From Candidatus Aenigmatarchaeota archaeon (GTDB taxonomy: Archaea > Aenigmatarchaeota > Aenigmatarchaeia > QMZP01), in NCBI GenBank assembly GCA_030672885.1, contig DAOVFN010000004.1, positions 1-13,225 of the forward strand: a stretch of DNA of 13,225 nucleotides, read 5' to 3'. Shown one piece after another: positions 1-6,804 of this stretch. Within the stretch, counting starts at the first letter, position 1; each line of letters starts with the position of its first letter. The notes beneath the pieces were generated by a model. The model saw only the letters and a program-made list of their open reading frames with translations. It was not told the origin of the DNA and did no database searches. The translations under genes were made by a program, and so were the position numbers.

Positions 1-2714
1 AGGGGTGCGAGCTTCCTTACTACACCCTGGGCCCGAACGAGCTGACATTCACGATATCGTTCCCCAACGGCAAGGACGAGAGAAACCTCATATCAAGGGA
101 GCTGAACGCCTCCTTTGACGACATCTACATCACACCTGTCCCGCACATCGACGGGGTGTGCGAAGCCGACCTGGGCGAGAACGGCAGCACGGCTTGCGTG
201 GACTGCCCATGCGAGGACGACTTGGCATTCGGGACTGACTATTACTGCGACTTTGACAGGTATTCCAACCCAGAGGGAACCTGCCTCCTCAAGAACAACG
301 TCACCCTGGTGGTGGAGAGCCCCACGACCCCTGTGCATTTCACGAGCTGCGAGGAAACCAATACAGTGAACGTCCTCATGCACGTCCAGAACCAGCCCTC
401 TGGCATGATGGCTGAGAACAAGTTCGCCACTGTGGGCGGCGAGGCCGCGCGCTACATTCACTGCCGCGAGTCAACGGGCGGCTACCTCGAGAGCAACATC
501 ACCTTCAACTGCAGCATCAAGATACCCCCAATAGACACCTGCATCCAAGGCCAGACATACAGCTACGCCAACAACTCCATCTCCCTTATAATATCCTATG
601 ACAACGGCGAGAGGGGCAGGGTCCTCCAGAGCCTCAAGGCCGACCTCCCCCCGGTCTACATAACCCAGAGCATCAGGAGCATCTACGACATCATGGAGGC
701 CGCCAAGAACGACATGAAGCTTGTCCTTGACGAGATAATGGACCTGACAGAGGACATGGCCGACAACATCCACCGGTGCATCGAGATGCAGATTGCCGTG
801 ATGTTCTTCAACCTCGCCCTGACGATTACTTTGGGTATTGCAGGTGGGGGTGGTTTCTCTGACGAAGACTGGAACTGGAAGGATTTTGGCGAGGGCGTCA
901 AGGCAGGTGGGCAGATAGGGACCTCGCTCTCCACCATGGCCAAGAGCATCTGCGACATGTACCAGAAACTCAGTGATGTGCTGATAGACCTCCAGGAGCT
1001 CCAGCTCAAGAAGATAACCATGGAGACCTGCCTGGCGATTGCCCAGCATGAGCTGGACGCCGGCCACTGCAGGGGCAACGAGCAGGCGTGCTTCAATGAC
1101 ATGACCAGCTGCCTGAGCACGCTCAGCGACATGAGCAGCATAAGGGACAGGATAGGCAACAAGGTGGATTCCATGGGCAAAGATTTCGTCAAGTTCAACA
1201 AGGGCCTCCAGGACATCGGCGAGGCCATCGGCGACGGGCCGTGGGGTGAGGATGGGGTCAGCAGATACAGAAATTTCCGAATATTTATGCCAAGAGCACT
1301 CACCAATGGGGTAAAGGTCTGCGAACACAAGGATGTGTACCTTGGCGATACTGGTAGACCTCAAAGATGTATACCGACCCCAGCAGGAGGCAAGGCAGAG
1401 ATTCGTATACAGAAGAGTGATTGCAGCAAAGACTATGCTATACTAGTCTTGAATCCAGGCACAAACGGTTTTGAAGAACTAGTGAGAGCTGAAATGAAGG
1501 GCGATGGCAGTGTTATTGTAAAATCAAAAGAATATTCCAGTCTCCTAGGCAAATTCCAGCAGGGAGAGAACACCATAACACTTTACTGTACCGATGAACC
1601 AAGTTACGAACCCTCTATACCGAGTTCTAGATATAAATCCATTGCCACTTCCATGACAATAATCAGGGGAACCCCCAAGGGAACGGATGATCCGGACCAC
1701 CCCTGCATGTGCGAATGGAAAGGTAATTATTTCAGAAATATTGATACCGAGACCCAAGGCTCTGAAATCGATGATATAAACGAGAAGGCCAATGTTTACA
1801 GTTGTTCTGCTTGTGAATGGGAGTATGGGCAAACATACAAGACCACAAAGAACCTCAAGATATTTAGGAGGCCAACACCGCAAGAAAGCCATGGCAAAGA
1901 CGGCTGCCTCACAACTGGTTCAGAGGTCAAGCCCCTAACAAATGGAAACGACCCAATGGTTGAAAATGACAACTACGGATATGACTGGTGGAGAGTCGAT
2001 ATATTGAAGAGAAAACAAGGTTGCGAAAATTACGGCTATGCTTACATAAGGGCAGGCAGTTGTGTTAATGGAGGTGAATGCTACCTCGAGCCTGTGACAC
2101 CGCCATCCAGCGACGGCACAGGGGAACTCAGCAAAGAAGAAATTACCATACCAGAAGACTACCCACTTCTCCTCGATAATCCTGAAAAAAATGGCGTTTG
2201 CTCACAATATACTGAAAGTGAGGTCTGCATACTCGGAAAGGATAGCACATTTAGATCATATGAAGAAACGGAGAACACATGCACATTTAATGCTGAGACC
2301 TATAATTTAATTAAAGTCAGAGTGATTAAGGCCGAAGACCCTACACAAAACTGGAATGGAATTTCGGGCTGTGTTGCTGGAAGTGACTACTGGTTGGTGG
2401 CGCATGGCGCTCAGGGTGGTCGGGAAACGATAGAACCTGCTTCATTTTTTTCCTACGAAGGAGAACAATACAATGGTGATGACTCTCCTTTAACAACTGC
2501 GAGATGTTGCAATCAGAACTTCATGAATCCTCCGGAGCTTCTTTGCGTAATAAAAAATGCTGTATCATTATCAACTTTCAAAGAACTTGAATCATATTGT
2601 TGTGATGATATGGCATCTAGTGGTTTTCTGGGCGTGACAGAAGATGGAGATGTCACCACAGTATACTGGTGTCCAGAGCATTGTCCGTCCAGTATATGTC
2701 CATCAGTTGCCTGA
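1..2714 (+). CDS. Large Cys-rich extracellular protein, 5' end outside the window
   Basis: The frame is open from base 3 to the TGA at 2712-2714 (about 903 codons visible), so the gene starts upstream; the GTG at 156 is internal. I do not recognise a named family. In order there is a beta-rich, Cys-containing part with N-glycosylation sequons (nt 1-640), then a helical, coiled-coil-like stretch (nt 650-785). A hydrophobic segment with core IAVMFFNLALTITLGIAG follows (nt about 792-845), then a Gly-rich turn and a second helical stretch (nt 890-1230). The last part (nt 1260-2711) is Cys-rich, including CCNQNF and CCDDM. No C-terminal membrane anchor is present, unlike the next two surface proteins. 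Cysteines and sequons imply an exported protein (inference). From about 1260 onward the codon use is AT-rich, unlike the first half and the neighbours. Function is unknown; a surface adhesin-like or structural role is plausible. Confidence 0.75.
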   Translation, partial: GCELPYYTLGPNELTFTISFPNGKDERNLISRELNASFDDIYITPVPHIDGVCEADLGENGSTACVDCPCEDDLAFGTDYYCDFDRYSNPEGTCLLKNNVTLVVESPTTPVHFTSCEETNTVNVLMHVQNQPSGMMAENKFATVGGEAARYIHCRESTGGYLESNITFNCSIKIPPIDTCIQGQTYSYANNSISLIISYDNGERGRVLQSLKADLPPVYITQSIRSIYDIMEAAKNDMKLVLDEIMDLTEDMADNIHRCIEMQIAVMFFNLALTITLGIAGGGGFSDEDWNWKDFGEGVKAGGQIGTSLSTMAKSICDMYQKLSDVLIDLQELQLKKITMETCLAIAQHELDAGHCRGNEQACFNDMTSCLSTLSDMSSIRDRIGNKVDSMGKDFVKFNKGLQDIGEAIGDGPWGEDGVSRYRNFRIFMPRALTNGVKVCEHKDVYLGDTGRPQRCIPTPAGGKAEIRIQKSDCSKDYAILVLNPGTNGFEELVRAEMKGDGSVIVKSKEYSSLLGKFQQGENTITLYCTDEPSYEPSIPSSRYKSIATSMTIIRGTPKGTDDPDHPCMCEWKGNYFRNIDTETQGSEIDDINEKANVYSCSACEWEYGQTYKTTKNLKIFRRPTPQESHGKDGCLTTGSEVKPLTNGNDPMVENDNYGYDWWRVDILKRKQGCENYGYAYIRAGSCVNGGECYLEPVTPPSSDGTGELSKEEITIPEDYPLLLDNPEKNGVCSQYTESEVCILGKDSTFRSYEETENTCTFNAETYNLIKVRVIKAEDPTQNWNGISGCVAGSDYWLVAHGAQGGRETIEPASFFSYEGEQYNGDDSPLTTARCCNQNFMNPPELLCVIKNAVSLSTFKELESYCCDDMASSGFLGVTEDGDVTTVYWCPEHCPSSICPSVA

Positions 2715-2716
2715 CA

Positions 2717-2793
2717 GTTTCATACAATCCCCGCTAACTATTTATCATGAGACCCCAGCTGGCCATGGCCCTTGCGGCCAGCCAGGTTGCGCC
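2717..2793 (+). repeat. Direct repeat, left copy (partner 3505-3613)
   Basis: Imperfect direct repeat of the promoter and 5' coding region at 3505-3613. Identical blocks are 2739-2751 (13 bp) and 2767-2793 (27 bp). The pair brackets the AT-rich HicB/HicA island; the two 27-bp blocks are offset by 820 bp. Confidence 0.8.
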
Positions 2794-2833
2794 GCGGCAA
2801 CTGAAATACAACGAAACAACTATAAACAGGTGA
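2717..2833 (+). pseudogene. Truncated copy of the promoter and signal-peptide start of the 3534-5024 gene
   Basis: This segment repeats the start of the downstream surface-protein gene. GTTTCATACAATCC (2717-2730) matches GTTTTATACGATCC (3505-3518), TATTTATCATGAG (2739-2751) matches 3526-3538 exactly, and 2767-2793 is identical to 3587-3613 (27 bp). The ATG at 2747 opens 28 codons ending at TGA 2831-2833, starting MRPQLAMALAASQVAP. The full gene encodes the same ALAASQVAP after a long hydrophobic core. Between TATTTATC and the end of the 27-bp block, this copy is 33 bp (11 codons) shorter, so the hydrophobic core of the signal peptide is gone and the product should not be exported. Read as a relic of a duplication or of an insertion that split the two copies. 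Confidence 0.75.
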
Positions 2834-2834
2834 T
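2828..2834 (+). promoter_or_regulatory. Shine-Dalgarno site for the orphan HicB-like gene
   Basis: AGGTGAT matches the archaeal 16S 3' end complement (GGAGGTGAT) and ends 3 nt before the ATG at 2838. It supports that start over the out-of-frame ATG at 2834. The stop codon of the upstream relic reading frame (2831-2833) lies inside it. Confidence 0.55.
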
Positions 2835-2837
2835 GGA

Positions 2838-3068
2838 ATGCCCCAAAGAGCTTTTGACATAGCAGTCAATGAAGAGATAGTCAGTGACAGGAAGATTTTT
2901 GTAGCCCATTACCTGAACCTGGGTATTGCAAGCCAGGGAAGCAGTTATGATGAATCCATAAGAAACATAGAGGATGCCATTAACCTGTACTTGGAGGAAT
3001 GTCCTGAGAAACAGCCGCAGAAAATAGAGAAGCTCCTGCCTCCAATAGCAACAAGGCTGTTCCTATAA
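2838..3068 (+). CDS. HicB-family antitoxin-like protein, orphan
   Basis: A 76-residue protein resembling the partial RNase-H-fold domain of HicB antitoxins. The core runs IFVAHYLNLGIASQGSSYDE, followed by a helix ending in AINLYLEECPEK, the usual HicB pattern of strand, small-residue turn, SQG, then a helix ending in LYLEE. The C-terminal LPPIATRLF fits the short strand seen in archaeal members. HicB normally binds and neutralises the RNase-like toxin HicA and represses its own operon. No HicA follows on this strand; the only hicA in view is convergent, and the two reading frames overlap by 6 nt at their stops (CTATAA, 3063-3068). The start is chosen by the strong Shine-Dalgarno. It could be a stand-alone regulator or the survivor of a lost pair. 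Family assignment is fairly sure, function inferred. Confidence 0.7.
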   Translation: MPQRAFDIAVNEEIVSDRKIFVAHYLNLGIASQGSSYDESIRNIEDAINLYLEECPEKQPQKIEKLLPPIATRLFL

Positions 3069-3283
3069 TCGGTTAAATTCTTCTCTGCTTATTTTGATCT
3101 CTTTCAATATTTTGCCCAGCAGGACCGGTCCAATTTCGTAATTCCCATGGAATGGTATAGTTGTGGTTCTGCCATCAGAATGACGATAAAATACGTGACT
3201 TCCTTTTTGCCCTATTGGAGTGAATCCGAGTCTTATGATATTTTCTCTAGATTCTTTGGAGAAATCGGCGTCAAACGGCTCAT
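3063..3283 (-). pseudogene. hicA: Frameshifted hicA toxin gene
   Basis: HicA is a small double-stranded-RNA-binding-fold mRNA interferase. The reading frame for most of the protein is intact: RLGFTPIGQKGSHVFYRH, including the catalytic-type His of QKGSH, then TTTIPFHGNYEIGP and a C-terminal ISREEF helix, all typical of HicA. The expected N-terminus is in another frame. The ATG at 3283 overlaps the hicB stop as ATGA and reads MSRLTPISPKNLEK, a good HicA start, then meets a stop at 3233-3235. One extra A in the A4 run (plus-strand T4 at 3241-3244) would join the two into a normal-length HicA. As written, the toxin frame could only start upstream within hicB, giving an atypical N-terminus. Either a real inactivating deletion or a homopolymer sequencing error. 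Confidence 0.72.
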
Positions 3284-3489
3284 GCCGGTACCTCAATTTG
3301 CTGCACGCCCACAAATTTTGGCAATTTGCGTGTTTCGTCTATTTCTACCTCCAGGCAAAGCTCAATAACCTCGTGCATGTTTTTCATTAATTCATCTATT
3401 GTTTTCCATGCGTATGGCATCCAGGAAGTTCTGCAGGCCGCTGTTGCGGATATGGTATCCCTATACCGCCTGCCACAAAAAGATAACAC
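3280..3489 (-). pseudogene. hicB: Degraded hicB antitoxin gene, partner of the adjacent hicA
   Basis: The C-terminal half is a recognisable HicB: TIDELMKNMHEVIEL, then LPKFVGVQQIEVPA, matching the usual helix plus FVGIKEIEV-type ending. The gene sits directly upstream of hicA with an ATGA stop/start overlap (3280-3283), the classical coupled layout. The N-terminal half is scrambled by small indels. A second frame reads AELPGCHTHGK, the diagnostic HicB LPGC motif, and would join the downstream frame if the A4 run (plus-strand T4 at 3402-3405) had one more A. A GYH remnant lies in a third frame behind a TAG. No convincing start codon is seen, and its upstream region is now occupied by the opposite-strand promoter of the 3534 gene. 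Read as a decayed antitoxin; exact limits are uncertain. Confidence 0.68.
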
Positions 3490-3504
3490 CCCGGGCCAGG
3501 CAAT

Positions 3505-3613
3505 GTTTTATACGATCCATCCCATTATTTATCATGAGGAACATCCTGCTGATAATCATTGCGGTTCTGCTGCTCCTGCCCGCCCAGGCCCTTGCGGCCA
3601 GCCAGGTTGCGCC
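3505..3613 (+). repeat. Direct repeat, right copy (partner 2717-2793)
   Basis: Contains the working TATA region, ATG and signal-peptide codons of the surface-protein gene. The left copy is 2717-2793. See the left copy for the matching blocks. Confidence 0.8.
3506..3512 (+). promoter_or_regulatory. TATA box of the 3534 surface-protein gene
   Basis: TTTTATA is centred about 25 nt before the ATG at 3534. That spacing predicts transcription starting at or next to the start codon (leaderless mRNA). It overlaps the remains of hicB on the other strand. Confidence 0.55.
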
Positions 3614-5024
3614 CGTGGACGGCCTGTGGCTTTCCCTGCCGCCGGACAGCGTCAAGTGCGTCGTTGTGAGGCTGCCCCATGACGCTGGCCTGCCGGGGAC
3701 AGGGAACTACATGTTCACGGTGAGATGTACCCCGGAGCCCCAGGAGACCTGGGCCGACCTGTCTGAGCAGCTGGTGAGGGAGGTGCACGAGAACAACATC
3801 GTGGTGATACCCATATGCTTTGACACAGCAGGGCCGAACAAACCCGTGGGTAACTGCTCCACTCCCTATACGATAACGGTTTCAGAGGCCTACACGGGCG
3901 TGACCAGGGAGTGGCATGGCGGGATATGCGTGTCTGAATTTGCCGATGCGGACATCGTGAGGCCTGATGAGATGCCGGCCTCTGGCGATGGTGTCAGGGA
4001 GCTCCTGAACGACAACACAGACATATTATCTGCCTGGCTTGATGAGGAGGAACTCTATGCAAAGCCCGGCGGGAGCGCCCTCTTCAACCTCTCTGTGCAG
4101 TCCCATGCAGGGCTTGACATCACTGTGCTGGCCCATGGCGACATGGATGTGAGCCCTCCCCAGGCGAGCCTCACAACAGGCCCTGGAAGCACTCTCCAGT
4201 CCCAGGGCTTTGAGGTGACTGCCCCGCCCGGGTCAGGGACATACAGGCTGGCCCTGAGGGTGAGCACAGACACCTGCCAGGGCAGGTCCTATTGCACCAA
4301 GCTCCTTGAGGCAGACCTCGTGGTGAGCGAGGACGAGCCCCCTGAGAGGACAGGCTTCGAAGTCGTGCTCAGGCCCGGGAATATCGATATCAAGGAGCCC
4401 GAGGGGGTGATAATGAGGCTTACGATAGTAAACAACGAGAGGGATGCCAGGGGCTTCAGGTCCTCGATAAACATAGACCCGGATGACGGCCAGAGCGGCT
4501 TCATGGGCGAGAGCGTTGATGTGGGGGCCCATGACTCGCACACCAGGATATTTATAGTCACTCCAGGGAGCTCCTCAAAGCTCTATGAGGTGACTGCGAC
4601 GGTGGCCTCCGGGGGCGTGACATCCTCTGCGACATCGTTCATAACAATAGACGAGCTCGTGACAGATGCCCTGAGGCAGGCCGGGGATCTGGGAGCGGAC
4701 AGCCAGGCAGCGGTGAATTCCTGGCGTAGTTCCCATGCTGCCTCAGAATACGGCTCTGACCTACACGAGTACGGAAGCCTCAGAGAGACCCTGGCCAGTG
4801 CCAGGGAGCAGCAGGAACAGAACCAGAGCGGTGATGACTGGATGGGTGACTACATAAAGCAGTACCAGAACCAGACCAGTGGAGAAGAGAACCCATACCA
4901 GGGTATGTTGTGGATTGTGCTGGTTGTTGTCCTTGTTGCTGCCGCGGCCCTGGCTGGGTTCATGTTTCTGAGAAAGAGGGGCTCAGGTGACGGAGAGGAA
5001 GAGAGTGGTGTTGAGTACTACTGA
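3534..5024 (+). CDS. Membrane-anchored surface protein with beta-sandwich-like domains
   Basis: 496 residues. Residues 1-21 form a signal peptide (MRNILLIIIAVLLLLPAQALA, cleavage likely near A21). A long extracellular part of several beta-strand-rich, Ig-like segments follows, with a few Cys pairs (for example near VKCVVV and VRCTP) and sequons NCS, NLS, NQS and NQT. A polar helical stalk comes before the membrane helix at about 457-479 (core MLWIVLVVVLVAAAALAGF). A basic stop-transfer RKR and a short acidic tail ending GVEYY complete it. This is a type I topology: outside domain, single anchor, 17-residue cytoplasmic tail. The ATG at 3534 is chosen over an in-frame ATG at 3399 because it begins the signal peptide, has a correctly spaced TATA box, and its region is duplicated at 2747. 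No named family recognised; function unknown. Confidence 0.85.
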   Translation: MRNILLIIIAVLLLLPAQALAASQVAPVDGLWLSLPPDSVKCVVVRLPHDAGLPGTGNYMFTVRCTPEPQETWADLSEQLVREVHENNIVVIPICFDTAGPNKPVGNCSTPYTITVSEAYTGVTREWHGGICVSEFADADIVRPDEMPASGDGVRELLNDNTDILSAWLDEEELYAKPGGSALFNLSVQSHAGLDITVLAHGDMDVSPPQASLTTGPGSTLQSQGFEVTAPPGSGTYRLALRVSTDTCQGRSYCTKLLEADLVVSEDEPPERTGFEVVLRPGNIDIKEPEGVIMRLTIVNNERDARGFRSSINIDPDDGQSGFMGESVDVGAHDSHTRIFIVTPGSSSKLYEVTATVASGGVTSSATSFITIDELVTDALRQAGDLGADSQAAVNSWRSSHAASEYGSDLHEYGSLRETLASAREQQEQNQSGDDWMGDYIKQYQNQTSGEENPYQGMLWIVLVVVLVAAAALAGFMFLRKRGSGDGEEESGVEYY

Positions 5025-5040
5025 CTTGAATAGTGCAGAA

Positions 5041-5122
5041 AGCATGTACCATGAAAGTCGTGAGAATGAACCACATGCTCTATAATATTACCTCAAACGA
5101 GCCATGCCACTCTGGAAGTGGC
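5041..5122. other. Convergent intergenic region with two inverted repeats
   Basis: Between the convergent surface-protein genes (5025-5143) there are two perfect inverted repeats: AGCATGT (5041-5047) with ACATGCT (5073-5079), and GCCACT (5106-5111) with AGTGGC (5117-5122) around a 5-base loop. The second could help end transcription from either side, but no long T run follows it. No RNA gene is evident here. Confidence 0.3.
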
Positions 5123-5143
5123 TTCTGAGAAACCGATAAAATC

Positions 5144-6769
5144 TCAGTAGAACTCTTCTTCATCGAAGACATCGTCTTCTTTTTTTGATTCCTCATCGAA
5201 CTCCTGTTCCGGGGACTTCTTCCTTCTCTTGAGGAACCACCAGGCCCCGATGCCCCCCACGACTGCTAGGGCCGCCACCAGGCCTATGAGAAGGAAGTCT
5301 ATCTCACCCTCTGGTGACTCAGGGGTTCCTTTTATAAAACAATAATTGCCTGTGCATTCATAGTCCTCACCGCAGTCCGAATCAATGCAGCATTCCACAC
5401 ACTCATCATTGCAGCACACCTTGCTGCCGCCACCGCAGGGTGTGGAGTCTGCCTGGCCTGCGCACTCCCCGACCTCGGCGCAGCATATCCCGGACACCCC
5501 GCCCGATATGCACGTCCCGACCTCCTCCTCCCCATCCGGGCAGTTGAATATGCCCGTCATGCACGTCCCTGTGGTGCAGGGTATGTCGGGCGTGCCACCC
5601 CCAGAGCACCTGAAGGTTGTTGTCGAGCATGTTTGTCCAGAGGGGCAATTGTTGTCTGTACAGCATTCTACCATCTTGCAGACTCTCTGATAGCAGCAAC
5701 CCCCTAGGCAGTCCGCGCCGTCCGTGAGCTGGCTGCAGTCCGTCACCCCGCCGCTCGTGTAGCTTATCCTCATCCTGAGCGGGATGCCTCCCAGGGTGGT
5801 CCCCTCACCTGATTTTATGTCAGCGATTGTGTTGATGTCCAGGCTGGATGATATGTCGCGGAGGTTTATCGTGTAGTACACTGTCTGGTACGGCCCTATC
5901 GTGGAGTTGGGAATCGTGATTGTGACATGCCTGCCTATGTCCTGGGGAAGCGATATGCTCACACCCTCGAATGTCTGGTTCATGGTATTTATGATTCTCT
6001 TGTTCTGCGGGAGCGATGGCTCTGAGCCTGCCTCCACGAGCACGTCTATGTCAACAGGATCGGCCTGGAGAACTCCGCCCTGGCCGCCCCCGCCGCCTGA
6101 CATATCGACCTTGATCATGCCACCCCCGAAGTCATCCGAGGAATTGGCCTTGAACGCTATGTAATATGTCCCTGAACCGAGCCCGACACTCCCATTGTAA
6201 TACGGGGTTCCTGTTATCCTTGACATTGGAAGGTAGCCCGATGTCTTGGGACTGAATTCGCTGTCAAATACCCTGTAGCTCACTGAATCGGCAATGGTGG
6301 GCGTGGTATATGCCACCATGCTCACGCTGCCTGAATCGAAATCTATGGTTACGTCAGGGATTATCTTGAGCCCTCCTATCTCAACGTTCAGGCTCGCGTT
6401 CCCCTGGTTGCCCTCGCTGTCGAATGTAAAGACATCCAGGAGATAGGGGCTTCCGTCCGTGGTGGGATACCTGAACGGGGACGGGCCGCATGTGCTCTGG
6501 TAGTCTGTGTCAGATAAGTAGCACATATATCTCCCGCCAATGTGCGGGAAGTGCCCGTATCCTTCGTCAGTCACCCAGTTTATCCTGACAGAGCCGCCCA
6601 CACTGCCGGGGTCGGCAATCATGACAAAACTCGATTCCGCAGAGAGCTGATCTGGTATGAATGTCACATCAGGCTCCGGCAGCTGGGCCATCGCAGGGAA
6701 TGCCTGCAATGCCAGGACTGACAGGAAAACCATGCAATAAACAATGGCCCCTCTGGTTAGCGTCCCCAT
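5144..6769 (-). CDS. Membrane-anchored surface protein with Cys-rich modules
   Basis: 541 residues from the ATG at 6769. The signal peptide is residues 1-28 (hydrophobic core VYCMVFLSVLAL, cleavage likely after AMA). Residues 29 to about 345 are beta-rich with Ser/Gly/Thr and sequons NAS, NGS, NSS, NQT and NST. A Cys-dense region follows, with two related modules (nt 5606-5713 and 5339-5440) sharing the pattern ECC-x-D-x-[ND]-C-x5-C. Then comes a membrane helix at about 490-513 (core LLIGLVAALAVVGGIGAWW), a KRRKK stop-transfer, and an acidic 28-residue tail ending DEEEFY. An upstream in-frame ATG (6823) is rejected because it lies before the TATA box at 6793-6800. The plan matches the convergent neighbour, so the two may work at the same surface structure (inference). 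No named family recognised. Confidence 0.85.
   Translation of the reverse strand: MGTLTRGAIVYCMVFLSVLALQAFPAMAQLPEPDVTFIPDQLSAESSFVMIADPGSVGGSVRINWVTDEGYGHFPHIGGRYMCYLSDTDYQSTCGPSPFRYPTTDGSPYLLDVFTFDSEGNQGNASLNVEIGGLKIIPDVTIDFDSGSVSMVAYTTPTIADSVSYRVFDSEFSPKTSGYLPMSRITGTPYYNGSVGLGSGTYYIAFKANSSDDFGGGMIKVDMSGGGGGQGGVLQADPVDIDVLVEAGSEPSLPQNKRIINTMNQTFEGVSISLPQDIGRHVTITIPNSTIGPYQTVYYTINLRDISSSLDINTIADIKSGEGTTLGGIPLRMRISYTSGGVTDCSQLTDGADCLGGCCYQRVCKMVECCTDNNCPSGQTCSTTTFRCSGGGTPDIPCTTGTCMTGIFNCPDGEEEVGTCISGGVSGICCAEVGECAGQADSTPCGGGSKVCCNDECVECCIDSDCGEDYECTGNYCFIKGTPESPEGEIDFLLIGLVAALAVVGGIGAWWFLKRRKKSPEQEFDEESKKEDDVFDEEEFY
5339..5440 (-). repeat. Cys-rich protein module, second copy
   Basis: Encodes a module running from PCGGGSKVCC through ECCIDSDC to NYC. 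It is related to the module at 5606-5713 in the spacing of CC, ECC-x-D and C-x5-C. Read as an internal protein repeat, probably a disulfide-stabilised stalk or binding module. Confidence 0.6.
5606..5713 (-). repeat. Cys-rich protein module, first copy
   Basis: Encodes a module running from DCLGGCC through ECCTDNNC to FRC. It shares the ECC-x-D-x-[ND]-C-x5-C pattern with the module at 5339-5440 of the same protein. Confidence 0.6.
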
Positions 6770-6792
6770 GTTATAATTATTGAGCTGGCCGA

Positions 6793-6800
6793 TATATAAA
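6793..6800 (-). promoter_or_regulatory. TATA box of the Cys-rich surface-protein gene
   Basis: On the minus strand this reads TTTATATA, centred about 27 nt before the ATG at 6769, so a leaderless transcript is expected. It is the evidence for preferring 6769 over 6823 as the start. Confidence 0.55.
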
Positions 6801-6804
6801 AACA

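Noticed and set aside
156..158. GTG at 156 as the start of the first gene
   Set aside because: The same frame is open and protein-like back to base 3, so this is an internal Val codon.
471..1364. Long open frame antisense to the large surface gene
   Set aside because: It mirrors a GC-rich coding strand and has no recognisable domain; the sense frame has Cys patterns and continues past both ends.
1..2714. Archaeal fusexin/HAP2-type fusogen
   Set aside because: The hydrophobic mid-segment prompted the idea, but no C-terminal membrane helices or recognisable fusexin domain order is visible; it needs structure modelling.
3399..3533. In-frame upstream extension of the surface-protein gene to an ATG at 3399
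   Set aside because: It runs through the TATA box and decayed hicB; the ATG at 3534 begins a perfect signal peptide with a correctly spaced TATA box.
2715..3533. Insertion sequence or integrase-driven element
   Set aside because: No transposase, integrase, terminal inverted repeats or short target duplication is seen; only long imperfect direct repeats of a gene start.
5025..5143. C/D-box small RNA between the convergent genes
   Set aside because: One CTGA is present but no RTGATGA C box is found on either strand, so it is not supported.
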